A stretch of DNA of 64,000 nucleotides from the NCBI GenBank assembly GCA_905221605.1, contig CAJNDS010000031.1, positions 23,501 through 87,500 of the forward strand, written 5' to 3'. How positions within the stretch are numbered: the stretch's first letter is position 1; each line of letters opens with the position of its first letter. This DNA comes from Symbiodinium natans. Lineage: Eukaryota > Sar > Dinophyceae > Suessiales > Symbiodiniaceae. The translations under genes were made by a program, and so were the position numbers. The notes beneath the pieces are model-generated. The model saw nothing but the letters and a program-made list of their open reading frames with translations, was not told the origin of the DNA and made no database searches. Below are positions 22,401 through 30,723 of this stretch, one piece after another.

Positions 22401-24363
22401 TTATATAAGTGCTGGGAGTAGACGTGTTACATTGTGTTACAAGGTTCGAAATCAAGCACCTGAGGCTGCACTCACCATTGCGCCAGTGTGAGATCATTTG
22501 GATGTTGGGATGCGCTCTTCAATGGTTGCGCGAAGATCAAGCTTCTCATGACAGCCTTCAGCTCATCGGGTACCGACAAGCCATCGCGGGAGCTTCTGGC
22601 AGGGCTTGCGAGACAGTGCAGAGTGGTAGCTGTGTCATCGATTGTCTGTCTTGTGAGCAGTATGGCAAGCTGTCTGCCTGAACCAAAGGTAGGCACCGCC
22701 AGCGCCCAGCACAAATGGAATGGCAACACCTCCAAAAGCAGCTCGTGCACTTGCCGGATGCAATGGATGGCGTAAGATGAAACAAGATGAAACGAGCTGT
22801 GCTTCCTACCCACAAGCACACACAGGCCAATTTGCTGGGCAGACCTTGTCAGTGATCGCAATCGAAACAAACGGGCTTTACGAGATCCTGCAGCATTCCT
22901 AGAATCCCTCCTCCTCTTCAACCCATGCATCTTGGCAGTTCGGGCTGTGGCCACGAACCCTCCAATTTGTTGCACCGGAAAACTCTGTCGCTCGCTGCTG
23001 CCTTCGGTTGGGCCTTCGCCTTCGAAATCGCATTTCAGTAATTCATGCCCCTGTAAAAAGAGCAGAATCGTCCTTGGTGTCTGGAGGAGGAAGGCTCTGT
23101 GGATGTGAGCCACGTGAGAGCCATGGGTACATGCGCCCAGGGCGGTTCCATATCGCATGGCGAGTCGTAATGAGACTTGAAAGGTCGGTCAGATTTCTGG
23201 AAAGGATTGGCTTGGGAGTAGGCTGGGCATGGCTGGTTGCTAGGGCTCTGGTGGCATATGGCATGTGCTCCTGCGCGGCACGAAGTTATACGAAGTTCTC
23301 TACGTCCCCATTAAGCAGCACTCACTGGGCAGAGTAAAATGAAGAGGATTGTTTATCTCAAACGGAGCTGTCATGCGGCACCTGCCCCAGAAACTCCCAG
23401 CAACACGTTGATCACCAGGAACACCGTCGCTGCCTAGTAGCGCCAGATGATGAGGGGCTTTGTGCATGCACACGCACTCAGCCGCACCCAAACGCACGCA
23501 TGCACGCAACCCACCCACACACACACACACAGCAAGGGCATGGAAGAGAGACGGCGAGAGAGATACAGACAAACAAACACACCAAGGCTAGCACACGCTG
23601 AATGGGTCTATATGAAGTTGTTCGGAAGTGCAAAATTCACTTGAACATAGCTTGCTACTTCCGCAAAAACCCGTGCATTGTTTACGCATCGCTCGCGTTC
23701 CTCGAGACAAACGTCGTTCCGCAGGTCTACCGCTTACGATGGCATCCATCAGGGTTAGCTTGAAGATGCAGGCCTTCTGTCAGTGCATTGTAGTGCTGTT
23801 TAGCTTGAAGATGGGGACTGTCATGCACTGTCTACAAATTCCTGCAGTGAAATTGCGACATGTACGTTTTCCGTGGACAGACTGCCTCTGGTGGTCTGTT
23901 GAGGTTGGCCAGAACCACATCCCGCTCCGGAAAAACTGGGGCCACTTGCATGAAACATCATCTGTGCACCTGCCCTGCTTCCTTACCCTGTAAGCTCACA
24001 AACCCGAAGTCCAGGACACCCTTCCTGGGGCTTGGATTGCCCATCTTTGCTGCGTTGAGAGTTATCGCCGTTATTGCATTCTGTCCAGATGCCACCGTCT
24101 GCAGCAGCTGTGCTTGCATGGAGTCCTGGCGGAGGGCAGGTCTGGATTCTGTATGCCAGCACCGGGCATGGCAGACACGACCGCGCCTCCGAGTCCACGA
24201 CGAGCGCCGGGGGCTCCTCATAGATTCTCTCACCCGCTCGGAAGGGCCGACTTGCCACGACGCCATAGCCCTGAGACCAAGCCGCTGCGAAGCTGGCTGC
24301 AAGGCTGCTAGGGCTGAGGAGAAGAGAGAGACGAGAAGCAAGAGCACTGGCCTTGCCCTCCAT
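10418..24363 (-). CDS. SET-domain protein (SMYD-like), split by a copia insertion
   Basis: Minus-strand exons carry the SET signature. The first, 24166-24363, starts with ATG and encodes GYGVVASRPFRAGERIYEEP then PALVVDSE, the N-terminal SET strand pair. A 44-bp exon at 11581-11624 encodes LNHSCSPNCQQSWD, the NHSCxPN motif of the methyl-donor site. A GA donor joins it in phase to 10418-10468, which continues GMEKLYAMSDISEGEEL, the DIxxGEEL motif that closes the fold. Between them lie exons 22476-22585 and 22286-22397, joined by a GTGAGT donor and TAG|G acceptor to read LTLAQWMHWARLALG. They probably belong to the same gene as the linker before the SET core. A copia element sits immediately after the 22286 exon. 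The family methylates lysine using S-adenosylmethionine. The C-terminus and any MYND finger were not found. The motifs are seen; joining 14 kb into one gene is inferred. Confidence 0.65.
10624..10697. repeat. Degenerate telomere-like tract
   Basis: ACCCTAACAACCTAAACTCC and CTAAACCCTAAACTCC-type units, decayed copies of CCCTAAA. Confidence 0.6.
11625..13316. other. Probable intron or intergenic DNA between the SET core and the copia element
   Basis: No conserved exon was found. The stretch contains a CA run at 12794-12823. Given the flanking SET exons it may be one or more introns of that gene. Confidence 0.35.
12794..12823. repeat. (CA)n/(CTCA)n microsatellite
   Basis: ACACACACAC followed by CTCACTCACTCAC. 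Confidence 0.85.
13317..13413. repeat. Long hairpin, 39-bp arms and 19-nt loop
   Basis: The arms 13317-13355 and 13375-13413 are reverse complements at 37 of 39 positions, separated by an A/T-rich 19-base loop. They contain CTACAATGTAGGTTTCCGG and CCGGAAACCTACATTGTA. The hairpin lies 162 bp outside the copia target duplication, so it is not part of the element. A small-RNA precursor or a foldback transposon remnant would both fit. Confidence 0.85.
13580..13866 (-). repeat. 3' LTR of the copia element
   Basis: 287 bp, identical to 21998-22284, starting 59 bp beyond the pol stop codon. It is followed on its outer side by the second copy of the CATGC target duplication at 13575-13579. Confidence 0.95.
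13926..19451 (-). CDS. copia Pol polyprotein with an added oxygenase-like domain
   Basis: 1841 residues from ATG 19451; the frame is open back to a TGA at 19479-19481. It is +1 relative to gag and overlaps it, so it needs frameshifting or internal initiation. Order of domains: cysteine cluster 58-89; oxygenase-like domain 325-432 with HMD at 345-347, GG at 367, H415 and R424; alpha/beta segment 505-632; integrase zinc site H728, H733, C761, C764; integrase core D791, D857, E893, with exactly 35 residues between the last two; reverse transcriptase 1310-1520 with AGDVRTAFL and HVDD at 1479-1482; RNase H 1630-1800 with D1638, E1691, D1736 and D1783. All catalytic residues are present and there is no internal stop. 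It copies the RNA and inserts the DNA. The roughly 400 residues between protease and integrase are unusual for copia. Confidence 0.95.
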   Translation of the reverse strand: MAQTSTSVTPGDSATIPTSGAAAPKSAPKQKSKAKKGEAAPPLEVERGEGPDPRDPRCTGPPCYGNHLPAKAYKGSPTGSNQCAACEKCKMRLTYVPRQGQHGMHRKSAPLAADVQEALRDLDPATSSYPSSREISLMAAENSALRRVEQLRRMRESPSERDGSTQTRWRDRSRVIPDRDVSLDKPGFSGGCSRHGRRDESASWSKSLSSERDRFGELGVREQSLIDPDQVLHVSLINGAAVETLAGEMSRLGRYDHEALDMVLRTIVPAQHASHRGVWQEVKRDSFNLLFGMYAHGPMKGTTKATTQYPHLCQYVNACVAKWFPNMIPEWTSVCITNNMKSNMHMDVNNLVESDNFTCSYGNFEKGGIWLELREEDPDPGEPLTWKNKPNGTRVPGVALSTRHRPLQFSPRRYHVTLPWSGQRIVVTAFTAKGAVSMSEDERKLLSKSGFIIPKDCGRGTEILVASGEDEPEREEEFVLTTQEQEEVLKPFHNALDALEEIQIAYPPESRMDVMLLCDPWIHPDRVAHGLEEAGLSHGTLGFRERCDLGTHRGFLEAAERLRALSPRWVVCNVPRGPDESLNASQLVDKDAARVRKYLKVVRHLLLLSRQAVEQKSEVIWVTKPSSQVWRLSEVCAFWKVKGSGPMAIGDEIVKVTSTNLAIQNTFSTSVSAEKSNFWTWIARFVKPNHEELMWNEDGEIMPIDTSPLEELEPAELQRLEESVLKLHRRFGHPNNRLLVKNLQARGANPLVIAAASQIQCDECLEGKVRMPSPVVNLERTDRLWSCLQIDGWDLKFDGRMHHFVLMVDEASGYAVIREAYSVPEEEGRNITGQEVMDILQEAWFQYFGYPEVIKLDLEGAHRSSKLRELCLGKGIDLVAAPAEHHEMIAQVERTIGLLRAKTEAFLRGSPEHPRRAALAMVAAHNSLARIHGFSPMQWALGRDWSPGGRLQDSELDEISVSESSSWQVRKEAEQAFLEHRAREHATRAKNARVREQARYLPGDLVFYRRYQHPADLPANSMVDYPRMRTARWFGPARVLATETKSDGTSRRPSAMVWAIAAGRLKKFHASQLRHASTSEKLISGAVSSVSFPWTMTALSNLMHKGSYDDETRAKKRTWGRSSKAKQKDREIREHHPEVHKRGAISEVPEHVRDAPSDEEMVPDRPTGSKRVLLPEESGVAPVDMERMLEDVTYLPQGIPGPVSFQEQRSMHERGELPWHVRNSSSAMFMEESEFETTLFSVVLDIPEDPKAWRRILKDPSKFMVKNVQKGVEVALHKLDPDQRKAMESAKVAELESWLGHKVAKAACPSIQEHQAMKMRWIYTFKSAGEGEENRGKVKAKARIVVLGYSDPSLLERTTSSPAMSRLSKMLLLNMASARRWKVLAGDVRTAFLQAKPRDRLHPLYAKPLPELSKAMGLSEGQMIELLGSAYGLTSAPREWFEDLASTLRKLGAKQSKVDPCLWRVLNAEAQVVGILGIHVDDVLFTGDEASSTWTTFLHEFHASYQWALWEAENFLHCGLRLQQMSDDSVILDHSDFCANLSQMPSRAKGDEKDLSEQELSQARAILGSAQWRVTQSGPQHAAKLSFLQSFLATRHFSAVEQINKLVREIYSARHISVRVQQLGEQQPEKMMMIGWSDAALANRPDGTSTGGHIFGFMHPKDFEKGFGKVNPLGWKSSKLNRVARSSLSAEVQSLADLEQEMMLARLTWCELLGHDIDLQQPQSFVKKIPAAMVIDAKAVYDVLERDGVMSATVGIKDKYSALELAALQQHIREQKTTVLWCDSDRQLADGLTKSAKQDAIKNFLATGVWKIRMDGAFISAKKRRSMNSSVAPQAQDQEDP
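18156..18479 (-). other. Oxygenase-like domain inside copia Pol (2OG-Fe(II) signature)
   Basis: Residues 325-432 of Pol read like a double-stranded beta-helix dioxygenase. There is an HxD pair (NMHMDVNN), a glycine turn and strand (GNFEKGGIWLEL), then FSPRRYHVTLPWSGQRIVV. In the last segment a histidine lies 70 residues after the HxD and an arginine 9 residues further on. In this superfamily the HxD and distal H bind Fe(II), and the R or K about ten residues later binds 2-oxoglutarate. TET/JBP members oxidise 5-methylcytosine or thymine in DNA. Substrate and activity here are unknown, and the assignment rests on motif spacing alone. Confidence 0.5.
18901..21813 (-). CDS. copia Gag-protease polyprotein
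   Basis: The frame starts at ATG 21813, the first ATG after an in-frame TAG, and gives about 970 residues. The N-terminal 130 residues (SLRCSWDGEASGW, LLAPKIVSELTGRAW) are helical, as in capsid regions. A long acidic and Trp/Ser-rich linker follows. A CX2CX4HX4C zinc knuckle lies at residues 473-486 (CFICGDKGHDFRSC), preceded by a GKGKSKGK basic patch, for RNA packaging. The aspartic protease has its catalytic DSGAT at residue 545 and an ILLGMKTLKRLKAVIDF segment typical of the fold. The last 180 residues overlap the pol frame and lack conserved features, so translation probably leaves this frame near 19480-19400. Gag forms the particle; the protease cuts the polyproteins. Confidence 0.93.
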   Translation of the reverse strand: MADHKEYSSLRCSWDGEASGWNDFCRRVRLAFEQTPRKRRHLLAPKIVSELTGRAWAITGDLSHRQLCRRDGVIYLLTYLKDTLGRLPVPDIGVRLESLMLRMRRLPTQSMATWAAQVRLQYRHLQIALSRVRKAKGEEERPTAQTSSSPSAPSSPTRRASMETETEPHAEDDDDRETEMPEEPRDDEPELKEDGGSWRRRRGRKESDSDDSIRALEDIQMWDAQEEHLPEVLPSEVLGWLMLRRAGLTSQQRLSVQAAAGNSLRLEAIEKALRGMEEELIVPDHQGKGSRDHGRRRNFWVEEAGQWSLVMSDSTELEDALENAETFFVGDRLPAQACQESSALWSSGDGWQEADQWSSSWWSSGEGGDPWGEDAWWNEEPALSDLSPDEQKEVDEAFAVAESKMRNFMQARQAVPARNLSRGFYPFAPHSKGSGPKGKKGKGKSKGKSSPASSFVTEGFLGAAVGDAAYTGCFICGDKGHDFRSCPKRSSSKGRQGKKGGQVNFVDGMVFAVEEILPEGECFGNEPSGGDVVPESELAGYAVIDSGATETVTSLPALEALVQLRQACSGEDLNLEVTQEPVKRFKFGNGEHAFASSYVLLEQVLGDTRVRLGMYTLDVVGVPILLGMKTLKRLKAVIDFSRCMVVFAAVDPGLAIGLRRSRSGHLLLNLTQDWLSQGIRLDRTSSELTMNPPILCADSEENEVNAIFMTAECDVPNPSFMPDRTSAEQGFESCCVARECADEAPDEDSCVLHACHGKQEGKRPQRISSQRGSSMRTLIPFLAFAALHGANLDLCDSGRFGDYTDLGSRRAEVSAQAEVQGKERGSCSTPRGGERGRPRSQGSPVHGPAVLWESSPSKGVQRVSNRIQPVCCVREVQDEADIRTSSRPTWDAPKVGSSCSRCTRSSSRSGSSHVILSQQQGDQLDGRRELCSPTCGTAEENEGEPVRKRRLDPNTVERQVQSHPRPRRLP
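21986..21996 (-). other. tRNA primer-binding site of the copia element
   Basis: On the minus strand, one base after the 5' LTR, the sequence reads TGGTAGCGGAG. This is the complement of a tRNA 3' end CTCCGCTACCA, including the CCA tail. It resembles the initiator-tRNA sites of other copia elements (TGGTATCAGAG, TGGTAGCAGAG), so a dinoflagellate initiator Met-tRNA is the likely primer. The tRNA itself is not in this window. Confidence 0.8.
21998..22284 (-). repeat. 5' LTR of the copia element
   Basis: 287 bp, identical to 13580-13866. On the minus strand it begins TGTCAAGG and ends CCTTGAGA, which form an imperfect terminal inverted repeat (7 of 8). The end is GA rather than the usual CA. A minus-strand open frame runs through it from flanking DNA (22396 to 21716) but it is a chimera of host exon, LTR and leader. 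Confidence 0.95.
22286..22585 (-). other. Host exon pair at the copia insertion edge
   Basis: Exon 22476-22585 ends in a canonical GTGAGT donor. After an 78-bp intron the next exon begins at 22397 behind TATAATAG. Joined in frame they read ASQHPNDLTLAQW then MHWARLALGVALCEEQWEAL, an alpha-helical stretch. The second exon runs to CAT at 22286-22288, exactly where the 5-bp target duplication and LTR start. In the deduced empty site this CAT is followed by GTAATT, a possible donor. With the insertion it is followed by GTGTCA from the LTR. These exons are treated as part of the SET gene, which is inferred from order and strand. Confidence 0.5.
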
Positions 24364-24369
24364 GGGCAC

Positions 24370-25830
24370 CACCTTGAAACCATTGGGGGCAAACGCTTGA
24401 AGCCATGGTCCTCAGATGCAAGCAACATCAAGGAAAAGCTGATAGACTATGCTCAGCCCTACCCTTCAAGAGTGCGAAACATTTGTGAAACACAGGGCTG
24501 CCCGTCTGTAGGTCTTGCTTGACCATCGTCCCAGTCTGCTTGCCATTGTGTCCAGGCAAGCCGCTGTATGGTAGTATGATCCCTTGTTGGGATTACTACT
24601 ATGGTATGGAGCCTCATGTTTGGGTTCATTACCAAGTTAACAAATGGCCTAAGAGTAGAGAACGGCCCCGGCACATTAGCAGATCAGCATGCCATGTGAG
24701 CGGCGACACGCTGACACAAAGGTCGCCACAGCCACAATCAACCACACGCCATGGCTGCGTCGTGGCATGTTGTCGTGGAGGGGTACTGCCAGAAATGTTT
24801 TGGTAAGTTCATCTGGTGAACATCCAGGTCTGCAATCCTATAGACGGGGAGAAGACTGTTCAATCATGTCCGTACAAGAGTTACAAGAGCACAACACCAC
24901 AGCACATGGAAGCTGCGGCGGCGGTTTTAAAATCACCAACAACCCTCCCCGCACCCCCAAAACAATCCCGAAGTTCATTTATCGAGGGCGAACTCTATCC
25001 CCTGCTTTGGACACTTTCCAGCCTTGAGCGGTCTCTCTTTGCGCCAAAACACCAGAAATGCCATCGGTTCTTAAACATTCGATGGCGGACACCTGATGAA
25101 AGTTTCGTCAGCTGCTCCCTCAGAACCCCTCCAACAACCCTCTAAACCTCTAAACCCCCGCCTACGAATTGTCGGCGGAATGCGACTCGCAGCGTCGAAA
25201 GCAAGGATTCGGCGGATCCTGGTTCGAAGGTTGCATGGCTGGGCTACTTCTTTAAGGTCTATTCCCGCCTTGTGATTCAGGAGGCTTCAATTATGCTGAA
25301 GACGTTGGGCGGCCTGTAATTCTTAGAAACATTCCCAGAAAATCCAGAAAGAGTTGCATTTATGTAGCGTTTTTGCGGTGAATGGGTTGCGAAGAGTAGA
25401 GATAAGATGGAGACAGGTAAACAGAGAGAGAGTGAGAGGAGAAAAAAGAGAAACGTTGAAGAACAACAGAGAAACAATGGAGCAAACATAGAGAGACAAA
25501 CAGCGCGCTGTAATTTCGCTGACATGTCGCTATGTCTTCGCTAGTTTTTCGCTATCCCCCTAGGACATGGCCAAAAAAGCTGCGAAACAATTACCTCGAA
25601 ATCCCGCCTGCCCCCCCCCCTCCCCCCCCGGCACCCCCGCAAGAACAAAGACAACCCAGGAACGGAAAAATAAAAACAACAAAGACTGAGAAAACCTAGT
25701 CCGTTCGCACAAGAACTCGCTGAACAAATGCAAATCTTTGCCTTGCGCGTGTCCCAGTAATTACAAGGCACGCACCTCGTAAAAATAGACCCTAGCATCA
25801 GCAAGCCAGGGATCAACGTGCATCACCATG
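24370..25830. other. No supportable gene; probable upstream region of the SET gene
   Basis: No conserved exon or long coding-like frame was found on either strand. The stretch includes purine-rich tracts at 25400-25500 and C-rich runs near 25610-25630. Confidence 0.4.
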
Positions 25831-26039
25831 CATTACCCATCCCAGGCCCTTGTGACTGAAATCCCGCCTGGCAGAAGAAGCAAAAGAGCTGGTGCAAAGC
25901 ATAGCGGAGAGCCTGTCAGAAAAGGTCGAGGTGCAAAAGCTGGGGGGGTGGGTGGGGTCGGTGGGGTGAGGGGTGGCGAGGGCGGGACAAGTGCAACCAC
26001 ATGCATGGTGAGAGCATCTGTGCCTTCTATCAGGCGTCC

Positions 26040-26400
26040 CCGTGCAGGCTGATCACCTCGGTGCTGCAAATCAAAGACGATGTGTGTTGTCCTGTGCCAT
26101 TCACCAGCTTCATGATCTCCCTGGCAAGCTGGACTGCAGATTTTCACCCGCCGAGAAAGATGCGCGGTGTCGCGTGTCTTCCATAAGCTGAAAGAAAAAA
26201 ACAACTCATCGGCCCAGGAACAAAGAAAAACATTTAAGGGTTGGAGGAGTGCCGTTCTCATGCTTTTGGGCATGAATGAGATTTCCTTCCATTGCAAGAC
26301 TCTGCAGCAGCTTCTGGACCTTAAGGGAAGGCTTCTCCCATTCTTTTTCAATGTCAAACACTTGCAGGTGAAACTGTTCCAGCAGCATCAGAAGTCTACT
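26040..26400 (-). CDS. Exons of an unidentified protein
   Basis: Two minus-strand segments have coding character. At 26284-26400 the frame reads SRLLMLLEQFHLQVFDIEKE followed by WEKPSLKVQKLLQSLAMEG, an amphipathic helical region. At about 26040-26128 a different frame reads LAREIMKLVNGTGQHTSS then LICSTEVISLHG. The first segment follows a CTACAG-type acceptor. I do not recognise either. They have the same strand and order as the neighbouring genes and may belong together, but the joining intron is not defined. Confidence 0.35.
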
Positions 26401-27102
26401 GTAGACACCCCGTACGCTGCTTGCCGGTGGCATCACAAACCCGATGGGAACGCATCGTTGTCAAGTGCAGCCTCTCAAGTCTCACGCTACGATGTTTACA
26501 AGCAGCACCAGACTGTGAGCACAAGTATAGGGAAGTATCCTGCCCGGCTGGTAGGATGCATCAGTTGTGCCCTCCTGTCTTCCCTGTCGGAGCGGCGCTG
26601 AGAGAAGCTGAGAAATTCTGATAGTTCAGGGTGTACTACAAAGATCGCGGGTTCATGGCAGACCTCACAGCCCCAGAGCCTGGAGCCTATTTGAGACTTT
26701 CAGATAAATTCGGAGATCCCTTCAAGGGGGGTCGTGGACGCGCTCAAGACTAGTTTGAAGCCGTGGGCGCAAAGCGGGCGTCCCAACTCCCGACATCTGA
26801 CTCCAACTGACTCCGGCCTGCTTAGAAGAATTGCAGAGATCCAGAGGCCTTAGAGCAAGAATCCAACATTCGAGTGAAGCAATTCCTCAACTGGTGCACA
26901 GAGGGCGTGAATACTGCGTATGCACGAGGTTGGGGCGCGCTTTAGCGGTTTTCACCCCTGCTTACATGGAAGCATGACGATGTGTGACAAGACGCATATG
27001 GGGAAAACAGGACGCTGTCAAAGTTCGGCTCAGCGGGTGTGAGGTCAGCAATCCCGTCATCGTCCTCCTCCTGGTAGGAATACGACTCAGATGCCACACA
27101 AA

Positions 27103-27123
27103 ACAGACACACACACACACACA
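27103..27123. repeat. (CA)n microsatellite
   Basis: ACACACACACACACACA run followed by AGAGACACAGAGAG. Confidence 0.85.
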
Positions 27124-27429
27124 GAGACACAGAGAGCACAGTGTCTGCCCTGTGTCCAAAACAAACCCTAAACCTAAACTGCTAACCTGTCTGTCGGGCT
27201 GTCCAGTTCAGCCACCGATAACCAACATGCCCCAGGCAGGGTTGGCATGTGTTTGAGGCACCATTCCGTGAATCCAAGGCTTGCAAGGCAAACGCGCGAT
27301 CCTGGAAGATCTGTAAACTCAAAAACATCCCCACACTTCAAGCTTCCAACCCCCCCCCCACCCCCCCACGTGTGGGAATATCGCACGCGTGGTTCGACAC
27401 TGGGGTTGCCTGCCTGCACGCCAATCACG

Positions 27430-27725
27430 GTTTAAGGTTTAGGGTTTAGGGATCGGGGTCAGGTCGTACAAAAGTGGCTTTGAGTGGAGCGGAGCAAAAC
27501 CCTAAACCCTGAACCCTGAACCCAATTAAAGGCCAACATGTCCTCCTCAGGATCCTCGGGATCCTCTACGGCTGCTGGCCTCAGCTACTGCGCGGCCGGA
27601 AGATGCCCAAGGAATGCCCCAGGATGCCACACGTCAAGGAAAGGGTTTCCAAAGTTTAGGGTTTTAGGGTTTATAGAAAAAAGTCTAAAGGGTATAAGGG
27701 TCTACAAAGTTTAGGGTTGAGGATT
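27430..27725. repeat. Interstitial telomere-like tracts, both orientations
   Basis: TTTAAGGTTTAGGGTTTAGG lies at 27430-27450, AACCCTAAACCCTGAACCC at 27497-27523, and AAGTTTAGGGTTTTAGGGTT at about 27651-27673, repeated more weakly at 27706-27722. The last two are parts of a roughly 54-bp diverged tandem duplication (about 27650-27760). Confidence 0.8.
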
Positions 27726-27769
27726 TATAGTATATAGTCCATAGGGTATTTTGGGTTTGGCTCAGCAGC

Positions 27770-28954
27770 GCAGGTTCTTCCCTGGACTTCTTCTTCCTCC
27801 TGGCTCCAGAGTTCGGACACAATGACGCCAGCAGAAGGTTTTTTGGGGTCGGTGCCGATGAAGCCCTCGAGATCCCTCAAGCGATTTGAAGGGATCTTGG
27901 TGAGGGGATCTATAGAACTGCCTGCATTCCGCAAGGGTTTGCACAAGGAATCTGATTTCCATGTTAGACAAAGCGAGCCAAGTCATCAGAAAGCAAGATG
28001 AAGCAATACAGCCGTCGTTGGGCACGCTTGCATGAAGCTCTGTTGACCTAGCCAACTAGATACAAATTGCAGCTACAGCTGAGTACGGCTGCTTAACAAA
28101 GAAAGTAGTTTAAGCAGAGCTGTCCTACGTAGTGAGACCTGTCTGACTTCAAGAAGTGACAAGCCAAAGGTAGCCAGGACATCGAAAGCTCATCAGGAGA
28201 TGCCTCTTCTTTCTTTTCTTCTTCCTCTTCCACGACTTCGACTTCGGAATAAGCAGTCCTCAGATCATGGCTACGAGAACCTAAGAGAGCAAAAAGGACA
28301 CACATCCTGTCCAGCGCTTGGCATTGGAGCTGGGTGCAGCATGGACACCAGGTATGAAACAGTCTAATCTTTCGATCTCGGCCTTCAAAGACCTGAGAGA
28401 CTTCGCATCGCAGTATCGAAGTCCATTTGTGTCTGCTTGGCTTATCAAACCTGCTTCCAGCTCTGGTCTTGTCAGCTGAAAGCATCGGCCTGCGGCCGCG
28501 CTCTGCAAGGTCCTGCTGCACTCGCACCAGTTGTAGGCATGGGTGATGCATCTGTTTCGAACCCTTGTCGTGCAGCCATCATTCAGATCCAGTGGGCATG
28601 CAAGTTTAGACTCGGGGTCTATGACCGAACCTTAAACCTTAAACTACTCTGGCTCCTAACAATCTACGTCAATGTCGGGGGGGGGGGGGGAAGGGGGTTG
28701 TCGCATGCAGAACCGACCCTTCTGTTCCAAGTCCATGTCGCAGTGCGGGGGGGGAGGGGGATGCCGCCGTATTTGCACGCGGCCAGATGTGGATTGCACA
28801 GTTGGCGCAAGATGGTGCAAGCAGTATCTGCAGGTAAAGCGAGGTAAAGAACGAGATGCGGGCGGAACTGCATTCGATGTGTCTGTTTCGCAGGCGCCTT
28901 CTCCAAACGCTGCAGGAAGCTCTGCAACCTGACCTCGCGCTCCTCCTGGCTCAT
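27770..28954 (-). CDS. Multi-exon gene, product unidentified
   Basis: A likely first exon starts with ATG at 28954 and encodes MSQEEREVRLQSFLQRLEK, then reaches an AAG|GCGCC donor. Further coding-like segments on the same strand follow. One at about 28440-28530 contains LVRVQQDLAERGRRPMLSAD. One at about 28170-28265 has an acidic stretch, SEVEVVEEEEEKKEEASPDE. The last, 27770-27943, contains PLTKIPSNRLRDLEGFIGTD then PKKPSAGVIVSELWSQEEEE. The composition suggests a soluble protein with acidic coiled segments. No domain is recognised, and only some exon edges fit splice signals, so the model is incomplete. Confidence 0.4.
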
Positions 28955-29559
28955 CACATCTCAGTCTCATGCAGTGGGGGGTAAACATGGGTAAACTCTG
29001 AACATCTTGGATCTGTGGGCTTCGTGGAGTCCTTGGGCATCGAAGGTGTCCGCTCCACATGTTGTGGCTCCGAAGGCTTAACAGTGCCAGTCTTGCCTGA
29101 GACAAGCATTGGCTATGTTTGTACTGCAGCTAGTGCTGTGGGTACCGGAAAATAAAAGGTGCACAGCAAATGAAGACACATTCTCGCGCCACGCAGCTCT
29201 CCCTGTCGAAGGGGCTGTCGCAGAGACGGCGGCCTAAAGCTTAACCGTAACAAGCTGAAAAGCCAGAATCGTATGTCGCATGGCTATGGCTGCTGTCGTC
29301 TCGCACCAACTGCGTCTCCGGCCTTCTTGCACGGCCTGATTCAACAGATCCCGGCTTTTCTGGCTCCTTTCACAACACACAAGCGCCACGGCTACGTTCC
29401 GGGGAGCTCGGGAGGAGGAAGGCTTCACAGGGATCTCCCCTCAAACTCCAAAAGGGCGGGTAAAAAAGACTACCACGACTTGTTCGATGCGTGCCGTCTG
29501 TTTGGAAGGTTCGCCTGACATGCTGGGCATTCTGGTGCTTGTAGATTGTATCTCGATGC

Positions 29560-29770
29560 TACACACAGCATATACACATATGTTGGTTTATTCATATTCA
29601 TATTTGCATTTTATTTGCATTTAATAAATGCCTTTGCAACATATTGTAGCATATTTTTATAACCGTATACATGTAATCAAAAAAGACAAACAATTCTGTA
29701 CAAATGAAAAATTATCGAAATATAAATAAATAAATATATATACATACACACACTTATATATAATCATATT
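29560..29770. repeat. A/T-rich low-complexity stretch
   Basis: ATATTCATATTTGCATTTTATTTGCATTT and related sequence with TATA runs, lying directly beyond the stop codon of the terminal exon at 29773. It is low in complexity and has no coding signal. Confidence 0.6.
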
Positions 29771-29772
29771 CT

Positions 29773-29887
29773 TCACTGTTGCGGCCCAGGCTTCATCTGG
29801 ACTGCCAGGCGCTGGCGCTCCAGGCGTCGACGCTCGGCCACCCAGTACGGCTCGCTGCCAAGGGACCGGACGTACTGCGAGTAGGAC
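29773..29887 (-). CDS. Terminal exon, probably of the methyltransferase gene
   Basis: After an ATTAG|G acceptor the minus strand encodes SYSQYVRSLGSEPYWVAERR then RLERQRLAVQMKPGPQQ and a TGA at 29773-29775. The composition is clearly coding and it ends just before A/T-rich DNA, as expected of a last exon. It is the next exon downstream of the LRPGGFLVIG exon of the CheR-like methyltransferase, so it may be that gene's C-terminus. No motif proves the link. Confidence 0.5.
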
Positions 29888-30204
29888 CTAATGAATATAA
29901 TCTTTTATTAATGTTGTTCTTAATTAAGTATACTATTATAATCAATCTTTTTTGAGAGAACTCGGTGAGACATCCTAGGGTGCCTGAAGATGGAGCGACT
30001 TGCTTTCTAGAAGGGTGAACCCTACTAAGTATTACTAGTACCAGGGCGAAGCCCTTCACAGCCCAAGAGACGGAGCCCTCCCACGCCGATCCGCCAGGTT
30101 CGCGTCCAGAGGAGCGCCACCAGATTTCTGAAAAATACACCTGCGCTGCGCGCTCCCCGGCTGATCAGTTTGCAAGTCCGACACTTCGAAGACGGGCGGT
30201 ATGT

Positions 30205-30395
30205 ACATATCTGTACTTTTCTCTACTCTTTTCTCTGTACTTTATACTCCATGCTCTATACTCTAGACTTTATAGTCTATACTCTATTGTCCATACTCTA
30301 TACTCTACACTCTACACTCTGCTCTGTACTCTATGCTCTATGCTCTATGCTCATACTCTATATTCTAAACACTCTCTATACTCTATACCCCACTA
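30205..30395. repeat. TACTCTA-type degenerate microsatellite
   Basis: CTATACTCTATACTCTACAC-like units repeated with variation. The Tyr/Leu/Ser-rich plus-strand frame across it is a repeat translation. Confidence 0.85.
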
Positions 30396-30723
30396 TATTA
30401 CTATATGCGGTCGGCGAAAAATCTGACTCTGCCTCACATCGCCCAGGCCAATCTCGTGAGCCCGGTAATCCACCTCCATGAGGCCGTGCTTGTCACAGAA
30501 GCCATTGGGCAGATGGTCCTCTGAATCTTCTTTCAGGGAGGCTCGGCCGGAACAATTGCTATTGGTAGTCCGTTATGGGCCCTATTTTCATAGACCATAA
30601 GAACCCCCCAAAACCGTACCCTAATTCTTAAAGCCCATCCCTGACTTGAAGACTTACGCAAGAAAAGCACACGGAGCACATGCACAAGCCGCAGGAGGAT
30701 CCCTCTCGACATCCTTGCCTTGC

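Noticed and set aside
22436-22456. GGTTCGAAATC as a tRNA B box
   Set aside because: No acceptor stem, anticodon arm or A box can be folded around it. It lies in the 78-bp intron of the host exon pair. No other tRNA gene was found in the window.
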